Assembly: GCF_002899895.1 (NCBI RefSeq)
Contig: NZ_PPEI02000002.1
Location: forward strand, 496,001-560,000
Length of the DNA stretch: 64,000 nt
Reading direction: 5' to 3'
From: Chryseobacterium oncorhynchi
GTDB lineage: Bacteria > Bacteroidota > Bacteroidia > Flavobacteriales > Weeksellaceae
The notes under the pieces are model-generated. The model was not told the origin of the DNA. It made no database searches and saw nothing but the letters and a program-made list of their open reading frames with translations. The number at the start of each line of letters is the position of its first letter. Positions within the stretch are counted from its first letter, which is position 1. Below, piece by piece: positions 44,263-52,749 of the stretch. The translations under genes and the position numbers were made by a program.

Positions 44263-44294
44263 TTGCAGGTATTGATTATTTAAAAATATATTTG
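44263..44294 (+). promoter_or_regulatory. Promoter of the thioesterase gene; decides its start
   Basis: TTG (44263-44265), 21 bp, TATATTTG (44287-44294) matches the flavobacterial promoter. Transcription should begin near 44300, downstream of the first in-frame ATG (44296), so translation must use the ATG at 44317. Confidence 0.65.
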
Positions 44295-44316
44295 TATGTA
44301 TAATTTAACACCTAAA

Positions 44317-44724
44317 ATGATACACACAACACACTCAATACGAGTACGTTACGCAGAAACAGATCCTATGAAATATGTATACTACGGTAACTATGCTGAA
44401 TACTTCGAAGTTGGCCGAGTTGAGCTCTTCCGAAGCATAGGAATTTCATACGATGAAATTGAAAACCAAGGAATTTGGTTACCTGTTTCGGAGTACAAAA
44501 TTAAGTATATCCGACCAGCTTTGTATGATCAAAAATTAGAAATTCATACTTATGTAAAAAAAATTCCGGGGGTAAGAATCGATTTTGAATATGAAATTTA
44601 CAATGAAGAGCATATCAAAATTACAGAGGCTTCCACTACTCTCTTCTTTCTGGATGCAAAAACAAACAAGGTGATTAAGTGTCCGGATTTTCTGATGGAA
44701 CTTATTGAAGCCAATTGGAAGTAG
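44317..44724 (+). CDS. YbgC/4-hydroxybenzoyl-CoA thioesterase family acyl-CoA thioesterase
   Basis: A 135-residue hotdog-fold enzyme that hydrolyses acyl-CoA. The motif IRVRYAETDPMKYVYYGNYAEYFE carries the catalytic Asp16 and the tyrosines of the YbgC type, in a HotDog of normal length. The start at 44317 is preferred over 44296 because the predicted transcription start falls between them. It is divergent from dnaA, with 116-136 bp between them. Substrate preference is not readable; YbgC homologues act on short to long acyl-CoAs and can interact with acyl carrier protein. Confidence 0.9.
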   Translation: MIHTTHSIRVRYAETDPMKYVYYGNYAEYFEVGRVELFRSIGISYDEIENQGIWLPVSEYKIKYIRPALYDQKLEIHTYVKKIPGVRIDFEYEIYNEEHIKITEASTTLFFLDAKTNKVIKCPDFLMELIEANWK

Positions 44725-44868
44725 CGATGTAACAGGTTGCTGGTTGTAGGGAAAACTATAATTTCTATTATATACAACCATAAATTCTGGACCTTAAACA
44801 TGATCTATTTGTGATTTAATTCGCACCTTTGTACCTTTATTTTTTAATCATACCTTATATTAATATTT

Positions 44869-45717
44869 ATGAAGATTGCATTTTTGGGGCCTCATGCCAG
44901 CTTTACCCAGCTTGCTACTGCACAGCTTTTTCCTAATGATGAGCTATTACCACAAGCCAGCATTCTGGATTGTTTCAATGCAGTGGAAAACGGAGATGTA
45001 GCAAAGGCTGTTGTACCCTTGGAAAATTCCATAGAAGGAACTGTTTCCATGACGCTGGATTATTTGTATAAGACACCGTCTATTAAGATTGAGGCAGAAG
45101 CAGTAATGCCCATTGCCCACCACCTTATGATTCATCCGGAAAATTCGATTGAGAATATAGAGAGAATTTATTCTCATCCTCAGGCATTAGCCCAGAGCTT
45201 TCACTTTCTTGATACACATTATAAGAATATCCCAAAACAGGACTTTTCTTCTACAGCAGCGGCCGCTAAATACGTTTCTGAAAACAAGGATATTAAGATT
45301 GCAGCCGTAGCCAATCAGTACGCTGCCAATTTATATGGATTGAAGATCATTAACCGCAACATACAAGATTTTGAGCAGAATCATACCCGATTTATCATCA
45401 TATCAAAACTACAGAATAAGTACGAAAATGAGACCTTACAGACTCTTGGGGAAAAATCCGGCATGCTCGTTACCCTTCCCGAGGACCACCCTGGAGGCCT
45501 TCATCAGGTTTTATCCGTTTTTGCATGGAGAAAAATGAACCTCAGTAAGATTGAATCAAGAACTTTAAAGACAGGATTAGGAAACTACTTTTTCTTTATT
45601 AATGTAGAAGGTTCTTGGAATGATATCCTGCACGGGAATGCTCTTAAAGAACTTGAATCCATCAATGCAGATGTTGACTTCCTTGGAAATTATAAAGAAT
45701 TTCTGCTAGAAAGCTAA
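44869..45717 (+). CDS. pheA: Prephenate dehydratase
   Basis: A 282-residue monofunctional enzyme that turns prephenate into phenylpyruvate for phenylalanine synthesis. The catalytic domain starts KIAFLGPHASFTQLA, includes VPLENSIEGTV (about 56-66) and the essential Thr-Arg-Phe in NHTRFIII (about 173-180). A C-terminal ACT domain (about 196-275) has GGLHQVLSVFAWRKMNLSKI followed by ESR, the Phe-binding feedback site. No chorismate mutase domain is fused. Monocistronic, followed by a strong terminator. Confidence 0.96.
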   Translation: MKIAFLGPHASFTQLATAQLFPNDELLPQASILDCFNAVENGDVAKAVVPLENSIEGTVSMTLDYLYKTPSIKIEAEAVMPIAHHLMIHPENSIENIERIYSHPQALAQSFHFLDTHYKNIPKQDFSSTAAAAKYVSENKDIKIAAVANQYAANLYGLKIINRNIQDFEQNHTRFIIISKLQNKYENETLQTLGEKSGMLVTLPEDHPGGLHQVLSVFAWRKMNLSKIESRTLKTGLGNYFFFINVEGSWNDILHGNALKELESINADVDFLGNYKEFLLES

Positions 45718-45742
45718 AAATAGTTGCATAAATCTACATAAT

Positions 45743-45777
45743 AAAAACACTGTTATTTAAAATAGCAGTGTTTTTTT
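45743..45777 (+). terminator. Intrinsic terminator of pheA
   Basis: Arms AAAACACTG and CAGTGTTTT, extended by A-T pairs toward the loop, followed by seven T; 26 bp after the stop. Confidence 0.9.
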
Positions 45778-46045
45778 GTGCTTATTTTGATCCAAAATGC
45801 AAAAAATACAAGAATAAATACCTCATCAACAACGTCTTATATTTCATCAAAAATAACCCACATAAAAGTGAGATTTATTTTTTTTAACACCCTTAAATCC
45901 ATCTATTTATCAGCAATAAGTCATTGATAATTCGTAAATAAATTATGTAATAATATTTATCAAAATATAAACATACGTTTAAGAATATCATATCATAATT
46001 GATTAAAAAATAAAAATTTCACAATGTTGGGTATAATTTTTATTG

Positions 46046-46053
46046 TATATTTG
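46046..46053 (+). promoter_or_regulatory. -7 promoter element of the secreted C1q-like protein gene
   Basis: TATATTTG matches TAnnTTTG and ends 26 bp before the ATG at 46080. A TTG at 46027-46029 is a little close (16 bp) for a -33 box. Confidence 0.5.
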
Positions 46054-46079
46054 TTAGCAACTAAATAAAAATCTTGATC

Positions 46080-46790
46080 ATGAAAACTAAAATTTACAGC
46101 TTAGTATTAGCTTGTGCCACCTTGCCCCTATTTTCACAAGTTGGTATCAACACAGACTCTCCCACAAAAACCTTAGATGTTAACGGAACATTGAGAGTTC
46201 GGGATACCCCTGCAGCAGCTACAGTAACTGGATACAATATTTTAGCTCAGGATACAGGGTCCCAAGAAGTCTTTTCAATGGATCCGCAATTATTGATTGC
46301 CGCTTCTAATGTTAACCCAAGTATTTATGCGGCTAAGAAAACCACAGGAATCACTCTTTTAAGTCTTGGAATTCTCCCATCATCTTTCCAGCCTGTCAAC
46401 TTTTTAGTAACAGACCGAAATATAGGTAGTGCTGCCTTATTTACAAATGCTGATGGTTCTTACAATATACCCTCTGCAGGAGTATATGCTGTTGGCTTTG
46501 CATTCAGATATGGATCAGGATTACAGGCATCTTTACTATCCGGAGCTCCAGGGATCGGAGTATTAAGAACAAGAGCAGGAGTATCTACCCTAATAGACAC
46601 TCGTCCTTTTAGCGGTATCAATCTTGCCTTGGCAATCAATCTTACCCTTTCTGATTCAAGCATTAACTCCTTATATTCATTCCAGGCAAATGATAAAGTT
46701 TCTTTCGGCCTTACAGATTCCGGGGTTATTAATGCCGGATTATTAGGATCGAGTATTGCTTCATTCTACATCTATAAAGTATCAAATTAA
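46080..46790 (+). CDS. Secreted structural-type protein with VGINT...LDVNG motif
   Basis: A 236-residue exported protein: signal peptide MKTKIYSLVLACATLPLFSQ, then VGINTDSPTKTLDVNGTLRV, a motif found at the start of many flavobacterial surface proteins and of phage tail-fibre-like proteins. The C-terminal half (about 105-236: INFLVTDRN... GVYAVGFAFRYG... FYIYKVSN) is beta-rich and resembles a C1q/TNF-like jelly roll with alternating hydrophobic residues. The ATG at 46080 is preferred to a TTG six bases earlier. No enzyme motif is seen; adhesion or a surface fibre is a guess. Flanked by its own promoter and terminator. Confidence 0.7.
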   Translation: MKTKIYSLVLACATLPLFSQVGINTDSPTKTLDVNGTLRVRDTPAAATVTGYNILAQDTGSQEVFSMDPQLLIAASNVNPSIYAAKKTTGITLLSLGILPSSFQPVNFLVTDRNIGSAALFTNADGSYNIPSAGVYAVGFAFRYGSGLQASLLSGAPGIGVLRTRAGVSTLIDTRPFSGINLALAINLTLSDSSINSLYSFQANDKVSFGLTDSGVINAGLLGSSIASFYIYKVSN

Positions 46791-46819
46791 TATAAACATA
46801 TTGTTAGTTATCTATACCG

Positions 46820-46857
46820 TTAGCCCATTACAACAACTGTAATGGGCTAATTTTTTG
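46820..46857 (+). terminator. Intrinsic terminator
   Basis: Thirteen-base perfect arms (TTAGCCCATTACA and complement) with a five-base loop, followed by six T, 30 bp after the secreted protein stop. Confidence 0.93.
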
Positions 46858-46900
46858 ACACCTCAATTCAAATTTCTTTATATTTGATAAAAACTATATA

Positions 46901-49126
46901 ATGAATGAATACTTTGCTGTTATACTAATTGTAGTTATTGCCATTGTCTTCAATAACCTGAACACGAAGATCCGAAAACTTGAAAAAGAAATATCAGATC
47001 TCAATTCCAAGGTCAATAAAACAACATTACAATCTGAAATAACTCCAGAAGTAACTCCGACTGAAGAAATCATCATTCCTCAACAAATACATCCACAGGA
47101 ATCTCCTAGGGAGAATATAAAACCTCATGAGAATAAGAATTTACCTCCCACTGAACAAAAGGATTGGCTAAGTCCGGTATTTGAATTCTTAAAGCAGAAT
47201 ATTCTTACCATTATTGGTATTTTCACACTTGTATTAGGAATAGGCTACTTTGTAAAATATGCTATTGATAAAAACTGGATAGGAGAAACAGCAAGAGCCG
47301 GAATAGGTTTCTGTACAGCAGCCGGAATAATACTCATCGGACATTTTCTCCGAAAAAATTATAAAACATTTGCATCTATTATAACGGGAGGCGGAATTGC
47401 CATTTTATATTTCACCGCCACTATAACTTTTAGGGAGTATCATTTGTTCTCCCAAAATACAGCTTTCATTATCACTTCAGTGATTACAGCTATCTCCATT
47501 ATTTTATCTTATTACTATAAAAGTGAGGTACTGATTATTATTTCATTGATTGGTGGTTTTACAGCACCATTGATGATCAGCACAGGACAAAGTAACTACC
47601 CTTTCCTATTCATTTATCTTACGCTTTTAAATATAGGAATGCTTTCAATAACTTTTCTTCAACATTGGAAAAGCGTGGGATGGACAGCTTATGTCTTCAC
47701 CACAATTTATCTTTTTTATTGGACTGAAGAAAAACCACAGCTGTTAAGTGTTACTTTTTATATGATCAGTTATGTCATTTTCTACGTATTTGCTCTGCTT
47801 GACTATTTCAGAAAAAAGGAACTCTCCACTCTGGATATTTTAATGCTTGTTTTGATTAATTGTTCAAGTGTTATGGGACTTTATTACATCTTTGATCAAT
47901 TACAATACGAACCTGTCATTATTTTCCCTATTATTTTTGCATTGTTAAATGCAGCTCTTTTCTTTAGGGAACATACAAGAAAAAGTACAGGAACTCCTTA
48001 TTCTGTTTTTGCTGGAATAACAGTTAGTTTGGTTACTATAGCCATTGCTCTGCAGTTTAAGACCCACCTCATCACAAGTATCTGGGCTATAGAAAGTACA
48101 TTACTTCTTTTTATTTGGAAAAAAACTGGTCACAAAATCTTCAAAATCTGTTTTCATCTGCTTTTCCCATTAATCATCTTTGCCCAAATCGTTACCTGGG
48201 GAGAATATTTCAATGCAGAAAGCCTGAACATAATATTTAACCCTGTATTTTTAACAAGTTTGGTGACTATCACTTCAACGGTAATTAATTTATACTTATT
48301 AAGAAATACGGAGAAAGAAACAGAAAAAAGTGACTTTTTTGAAGACCTTACCGCTATAGTTAGCTATGGAGTAATTTACATAGCATTGCTTCTTGAGATC
48401 ACCTACCATATGCATGATATGCCATGGGGACCTATTAGTAATGTAGGTCTACTATTCACCATTTATTATATTTTTGTCTTATTGATGTTGAGAAAACAGC
48501 TGAAAATCAGCAATGATATCCAAACGGGTCTCATGATTATTCTTTGCTTTTTGATGATGATCAATATTTCCGTTTCCACATCGGAAGTAGTTGAGGATAT
48601 TCTTTCAAAAGAACTTCAACCAGGCTTTTATTTACTACACTTACTTCAGTGGATACCTCTTATGTATGTGTTTTTTAAAATTATCCCCAACACAGAGTTT
48701 CACAAATCGAAAATTTCTTACTGGATCATTTCATTGGCACTCATTACTTCGGTAAGCTGTGAACTTCATCACTTCTATGTTTTGACTGTTTCTCAAGATG
48801 TCATGAGCTCTTATACAGCAAAAAGACATTTCAACATTCTTTATTTACCCATTATATGGACCATTCTTGCCAGTGTATTTATTTATTTCGGACTTAAAAA
48901 AGACATTCAGGAATACAGTAAGATAGGATTTGCACTTGTAGGAATTATGGTTTTAAAACTTTACGGTTATGATGTATGGCAAATGGATAACATTTCAAGA
49001 ATCAGCGCATTTATTGTATTGGGACTCATATTATTATTAAGTTCATTTACATTTCAACGTCTTAAGAATATCATCAAAAACATGGTTGACAAAAAAGATA
49101 AAAATGAAGAAAATACAGACCTATAA
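46901..49126 (+). CDS. DUF2339 polytopic membrane protein
   Basis: A 741-residue inner-membrane protein. A first helix (about 3-18) is followed by a coiled coil with a leucine/isoleucine heptad (TKIRKLEKEISDLNSKVNK), a Pro/Glu-rich linker to about residue 85, and then more than 18 hydrophobic segments. The segment GIFTLVLGIGYFVKYAIDKN is the DUF2339 hallmark. No transport or catalytic motif is known for the family. A short basic C-terminus (MVDKKDKNEENTDL) is cytosolic. Own unit between two terminators. Confidence 0.85.
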   Translation: MNEYFAVILIVVIAIVFNNLNTKIRKLEKEISDLNSKVNKTTLQSEITPEVTPTEEIIIPQQIHPQESPRENIKPHENKNLPPTEQKDWLSPVFEFLKQNILTIIGIFTLVLGIGYFVKYAIDKNWIGETARAGIGFCTAAGIILIGHFLRKNYKTFASIITGGGIAILYFTATITFREYHLFSQNTAFIITSVITAISIILSYYYKSEVLIIISLIGGFTAPLMISTGQSNYPFLFIYLTLLNIGMLSITFLQHWKSVGWTAYVFTTIYLFYWTEEKPQLLSVTFYMISYVIFYVFALLDYFRKKELSTLDILMLVLINCSSVMGLYYIFDQLQYEPVIIFPIIFALLNAALFFREHTRKSTGTPYSVFAGITVSLVTIAIALQFKTHLITSIWAIESTLLLFIWKKTGHKIFKICFHLLFPLIIFAQIVTWGEYFNAESLNIIFNPVFLTSLVTITSTVINLYLLRNTEKETEKSDFFEDLTAIVSYGVIYIALLLEITYHMHDMPWGPISNVGLLFTIYYIFVLLMLRKQLKISNDIQTGLMIILCFLMMINISVSTSEVVEDILSKELQPGFYLLHLLQWIPLMYVFFKIIPNTEFHKSKISYWIISLALITSVSCELHHFYVLTVSQDVMSSYTAKRHFNILYLPIIWTILASVFIYFGLKKDIQEYSKIGFALVGIMVLKLYGYDVWQMDNISRISAFIVLGLILLLSSFTFQRLKNIIKNMVDKKDKNEENTDL

Positions 49127-49239
49127 TGAACACAAAAGCTCTTATCTATAAATAAAATTTAAAACATCTTAAGATCTGATTCACATTTTATAAAAAATAA
49201 CTATATTTATCACGTTTTTAACAGTTATATATTCCGATT

Positions 49240-49662
49240 ATGAAAAAATTACTCTATTCTTTTTTAATACTGTCATCTGCAACCTTATTTGCACAGAAAA
49301 AGCTTGCTGTTGCTGATAATACTATTGGAACAGTAGATCTGTTCAATTCAAAAAAATCCCTTATGCAGGTTTCAAAGGTGTACAACAGTGCAGCAAGTCT
49401 TCCTGCAGCCTTGAAAAAATACAGCTCTGTATTCACCAATGGGGTTACTGAATATAAATTCAAAAACGGACATAACGTATTAGATATAATGACACTGGCT
49501 GAAATCAACAAGCAGCATGGTATTGCCGAGGACAATCTTGTTTTCATTGACGGATATGAGTTTAAAGATTCAGCAACTAAGATCTTCCCTGAGATTGTCG
49601 CAAAATCAGAGAAAAAAGATTACAACGGCCAAACAACATACTACATTTACACAACGAAGTAA
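49240..49662 (+). CDS. Small exported protein, 140 aa, unknown family
   Basis: The protein has a clear signal peptide (MKKLLYSFLILSSATLFAQ) and a 121-residue mature part without cysteine that mixes helices and strands and ends in TTYYIYTTK. I do not recognise a domain. Its length and Lys-rich composition are typical for flavobacterial periplasmic orphans. It is monocistronic, 113 bp after the DUF2339 gene, and shares a bidirectional terminator with the convergent rarA gene. Confidence 0.65.
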   Translation: MKKLLYSFLILSSATLFAQKKLAVADNTIGTVDLFNSKKSLMQVSKVYNSAASLPAALKKYSSVFTNGVTEYKFKNGHNVLDIMTLAEINKQHGIAEDNLVFIDGYEFKDSATKIFPEIVAKSEKKDYNGQTTYYIYTTK

Positions 49663-49676
49663 TTTTTAAACAATAC

Positions 49677-49715
49677 AAAAAAAGGATACTATAAAACAGT
49701 ATCCTTTTTTTATTT
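49677..49715. terminator. Bidirectional terminator
   Basis: Fourteen-base perfect arms (AAAAAAAGGATACT and complement) with a seven-base loop between the convergent small exported protein and rarA; T-runs on both strands. The rarA stop touches its right edge. Confidence 0.93.
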
Positions 49716-50992
49716 TAATATTTATTATTCCACTTCTTCTTCAGCTCTTCATAGATTTTCTTTTCAGTGGCGTTATTTCCGGGTTCATATAACTTCACAT
49801 TCCTGATCTCCTGCGGCAGAAAATCCTGATCTACAAAATTCCCCTCATAGGAATGGGCGTATTTATATTCCTTACCATAATCAAGGTCTTTCATCAACTT
49901 TGTAGGAGCATTTCTTAAATGAAGCGGCACAGGTAAGTTCCCAGTCTGCTTTACCAAGGCCAAAGCCTCATTGATAGCCATGTACGCCGAATTACTTTTA
50001 GGAGACACCGCCAGATAGACTGCGGTTTCGCTCAATATGATCCTTGCCTCTGGATTTCCGATTACATTTACAGCCTGAAAGCAATTATTGGCAATCACCA
50101 ATGCATTAGGATTTGCCAGCCCTACATCTTCTGCTGCCAGAATAAGCATTCTTCTTGCGATGAACTTAATATCCTCTCCTCCCGCAATCATTCTTGCCAG
50201 CCAATACACCGCTCCGTTAGGATCACTTCCACGCATGGATTTAATAAAGGCTGAGATAATATCATAATGTTGTTCTCCATTTTTGTCATAGAGAGCCATT
50301 GTTTCCTGAAGGACTTCCAGAACATCTGAATTGATAATTTCCTTGGTATCCGAATTTTTATATTGATTTAAAACCAGTTCTACAGAATTAATCAGCTTTC
50401 TGGCATCACCACCGGAATATTGAATTAAAGCTTCTTTTTCAAGAATTTTGAAATCAGTTCCCTCTTCTTTATTATATCTTTCAGAGGAAATATCAATAAG
50501 TTCTTCCAGTTTTTCATAGCTCAACGCCTTTAGAACGTACACCTGACTTCTTGAAAGCAGAGCTGAAACCACTTCAAAACTTGGATTTTCTGTGGTTGCT
50601 CCTATTAAAACAATCCATCCTTTTTCTACAGCATGCAATAAAGAGTCTTGCTGAGATTTATTAAATCGGTGAATTTCATCAATAAATAAAATTGGAGATT
50701 TTCCGGAAAACAAATTCTGCTTCTTTGCATCTTCAATTACATCACGAACATCTTTCACTCCTGAAGAAACCGCCGATAGCTTATAAAACTTCCTGCCCGA
50801 TTGTTCAGAAATGATTTCTGCCAGAGTAGTTTTTCCTGTTCCCGGAGGTCCCCAGAAAATAAGGGAGTTCAGGGAATTGTTCTCGATCATCTTCCTGATC
50901 GTCCCTTTTTCGCCGGTAAGATGTTCCTGCCCCAATACATCCTCTAATGTTTTGGGTCTTAATATTTCGGCTAATGGAATATTTTGATTCAA
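49715..50992 (-). CDS. rarA: Replication-associated recombination protein A (AAA+ ATPase, MgsA)
   Basis: A 425-residue clamp-loader-like ATPase that acts at stalled forks. Walker A GPPGTGKTTL is at 48-57, Walker B LFIDEIHRFNKSQQD near 104-118, sensor 1 GATTENPSFE near 133, and the arginine-finger/sensor region with SGGDARKLINSVEL. The C-terminal tetramerisation domain contains GSDPNGAVYWLARMIAGGED, diagnostic for RarA/WRNIP1. Length is typical. Divergent from yidD. Confidence 0.96.
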   Translation of the reverse strand: MNQNIPLAEILRPKTLEDVLGQEHLTGEKGTIRKMIENNSLNSLIFWGPPGTGKTTLAEIISEQSGRKFYKLSAVSSGVKDVRDVIEDAKKQNLFSGKSPILFIDEIHRFNKSQQDSLLHAVEKGWIVLIGATTENPSFEVVSALLSRSQVYVLKALSYEKLEELIDISSERYNKEEGTDFKILEKEALIQYSGGDARKLINSVELVLNQYKNSDTKEIINSDVLEVLQETMALYDKNGEQHYDIISAFIKSMRGSDPNGAVYWLARMIAGGEDIKFIARRMLILAAEDVGLANPNALVIANNCFQAVNVIGNPEARIILSETAVYLAVSPKSNSAYMAINEALALVKQTGNLPVPLHLRNAPTKLMKDLDYGKEYKYAHSYEGNFVDQDFLPQEIRNVKLYEPGNNATEKKIYEELKKKWNNKY

Positions 50993-51080
50993 GGTATTCT
51001 TATTTTTTTAAGATCAATATTTCAGATTTCTACGCTCTGAAACTTCTAACAAAATTAAACTAATTTTCATTTTTTTACCC

Positions 51081-51088
51081 TATTTTTG
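51081..51088 (+). promoter_or_regulatory. -7 promoter element of yidD
   Basis: TATTTTTG matches TAnnTTTG and ends seven bases before the TTG start codon of yidD, predicting a message with little or no leader. No -33 TTTG is visible. Confidence 0.5.
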
Positions 51089-51095
51089 CATTGTT

Positions 51096-51347
51096 TTGAA
51101 ACTTACATTCAATAAAATCATTACATTTCCATTGGTAATTTTGATAAAATTTTACCAGTGGTTCATCTCGCCCCTACTTCCTAAAAATTGCCGTTACGAA
51201 CCCACCTGCTCTCATTATATGATAGAGTCATTACAGGTTCATGGTGTATTTAAGGGGTTCTGGCTGGGATTCAAAAGAATTTTAAGTTGCCATCCTTGGG
51301 GAGGAAGCGGCTATGATCCTGTTCCACCCAAGCATAAAAATCAATAA
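51096..51347 (+). CDS. yidD: Membrane protein insertion efficiency factor YidD (TTG start)
   Basis: An 83-residue membrane-associated helper of YidC-mediated insertion. The family core is complete: [21 protein letters not shown] (about 18-38; Cys33 and Cys38), [12 protein letters not shown], and [17 protein letters not shown] near the end. The family N-terminus begins at TTG 51096 ([12 protein letters not shown]), and no in-frame ATG exists upstream within the space after the -7 box, so TTG is the start. It is 24 bp before lgt and likely co-transcribed with it. Confidence 0.93.
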   Translation: MKLTFNKIITFPLVILIKFYQWFISPLLPKNCRYEPTCSHYMIESLQVHGVFKGFWLGFKRILSCHPWGGSGYDPVPPKHKNQ

Positions 51348-51371
51348 ACGAACTATTAAATCAATAGAAAA

Positions 51372-52640
51372 ATGAGTAATATTTTTTTCAGAATTTACCT
51401 AGTAATATTTGCATTGATTACCCAATGTCTTTTTGCGCAGGAATACCCTGGAGGTTTATCTGACGGAGCTTTAGATATCAACGGAAGCAATGTTCCCGTA
51501 AAAATCTATTCCACTACAGAACTGGGAGACCTTAATGCTTTTCCTGACAGGGCTATCAACAATAATGTTCTGGTTATCCTTAATGATTCTAATTTTGAGC
51601 CTGCTTACTATAATTACAGCGCTTCTACTCTAGCAAGATTCAAGGATTCAAAGTACCAGTTTTTCGACAAGAACTTTAAATTAATTGATTCTCCAGTCAC
51701 TAAGGACAATATTACGACTTTCAAATATGCTGTAAAATCTGGAAAACCAATCGCTGCTTCAGATAAAGTGGAACTGGAAACATCTTTTAAAATCTGGGAT
51801 CCGTCAAAAGGACTCCAGCTTGGATCTTTCACGCTGCACTTCTATAGTTTAATGTTTGTTTTTGCATTTGGATTGGGTTATATCTTAATGACCAGAATCT
51901 TTAAATTTGATAATGTTAATCAAAAATATTTGGAACCTCTTTTCACTTGGACGTTAATAGGAACGATCCTTGGGGCAAGACTTGGCCACGTTATTTTCTA
52001 TCAGCCAGAGTTATTTAAAGAAGACTTCTGGAGTGTATTTCTACCCATCAGCACAAAAAATGGATTGAAATTCACTGGGTTCTCAGGACTGGCAAGTCAC
52101 GGAGCCACTATTGCAATTATTTTTACCACTCTTTATTATTCATTTAAGGTGATCAAGAAAAATCCTTTCTGGGTATATGACAGATTGGGTATTGTAGTTG
52201 CCTTGGGAGGTGCATTTGTAAGAATGGGGAATTTCTTCAATTCTGAGATTGTTGGGAAACCTGCTGATCCAAACTCTCCGCTTGCATTACTTTTCCCTCA
52301 ACAAAGCAGTGAATATGGTCTTACCGTTCCTCGTTACCCAAGTCAGTTATTTGAAGCTGTTGGCTATGTTCTTCTTTTCATCCTACTATGGACACTGTAT
52401 AGAAAGACAAATAAAAAATATCAACAAGGATGGTTATTTGGATTGTTCTTTATCATCCTTTGGGCTATCAGATTCTTTGTTGAATTCCTGAAAGAGCCTC
52501 AAGGTGATGAGTTCATTCAGATTGGAGGTCTTAACACAGGACAGGTTCTTTCTATTCCATTTATGATTGCAGGAGTTATTATTATGATAATCTCTAAGAA
52601 ATTTAAAATTACAGAGGCAGAAAACGAAAAACCGGAATAG
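51372..52640 (+). CDS. lgt: Prolipoprotein diacylglyceryl transferase with an unusual N-terminal extension
   Basis: The C-terminal 280 residues are a complete Lgt, which transfers diacylglycerol to the lipobox Cys of prolipoproteins in the inner membrane. The core begins at WDPSKGLQLGSFTLHFYSLM (about 143), contains GLASHGATIAI with the essential His, and the signature RMGNFFNSEIVGKP (about 283-296) with catalytic Arg/Asn/Glu. The first 142 residues are an extra domain: a signal/anchor (FFRIYLVIFALITQCLFAQ) and a beta-rich periplasmic part. Usual Lgt is 260-300 residues. The frame is continuous, so this is a fusion rather than a start error. Confidence 0.93.
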   Translation: MSNIFFRIYLVIFALITQCLFAQEYPGGLSDGALDINGSNVPVKIYSTTELGDLNAFPDRAINNNVLVILNDSNFEPAYYNYSASTLARFKDSKYQFFDKNFKLIDSPVTKDNITTFKYAVKSGKPIAASDKVELETSFKIWDPSKGLQLGSFTLHFYSLMFVFAFGLGYILMTRIFKFDNVNQKYLEPLFTWTLIGTILGARLGHVIFYQPELFKEDFWSVFLPISTKNGLKFTGFSGLASHGATIAIIFTTLYYSFKVIKKNPFWVYDRLGIVVALGGAFVRMGNFFNSEIVGKPADPNSPLALLFPQQSSEYGLTVPRYPSQLFEAVGYVLLFILLWTLYRKTNKKYQQGWLFGLFFIILWAIRFFVEFLKEPQGDEFIQIGGLNTGQVLSIPFMIAGVIIMIISKKFKITEAENEKPE

Positions 52641-52668
52641 GTTAGAAAAATAAAATCGCAGAAAAACG

Positions 52669-52710
52669 AAAAGGCAAATTTACAGATATGTGAATTTGCC
52701 TTTTTTATTT
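52669..52710. terminator. Bidirectional terminator
   Basis: Twelve-base perfect arms AAAAGGCAAATT and AATTTGCCTTTT with a 12-base loop between the convergent lgt and nnr genes, with T-runs on both strands. Confidence 0.88.
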
Positions 52711-52749
52711 TAAGTTTTCCAAATATGATTTACTTCAATAAGTCTCTTT

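Larger units (their letters stand above)
45718..46079. other. Intergenic region pheA to secreted protein
   Basis: Apart from the pheA terminator (45743-45777) and the -7 element for the next gene (46046-46053), this 362-bp AT-rich stretch shows no open frame, repeat or hairpin that I can support. Confidence 0.6.

Noticed and set aside
44181-44316. Origin of replication next to dnaA
   Set aside because: No group of DnaA boxes occurs upstream or downstream of dnaA, and the gap is too short for an oriC.
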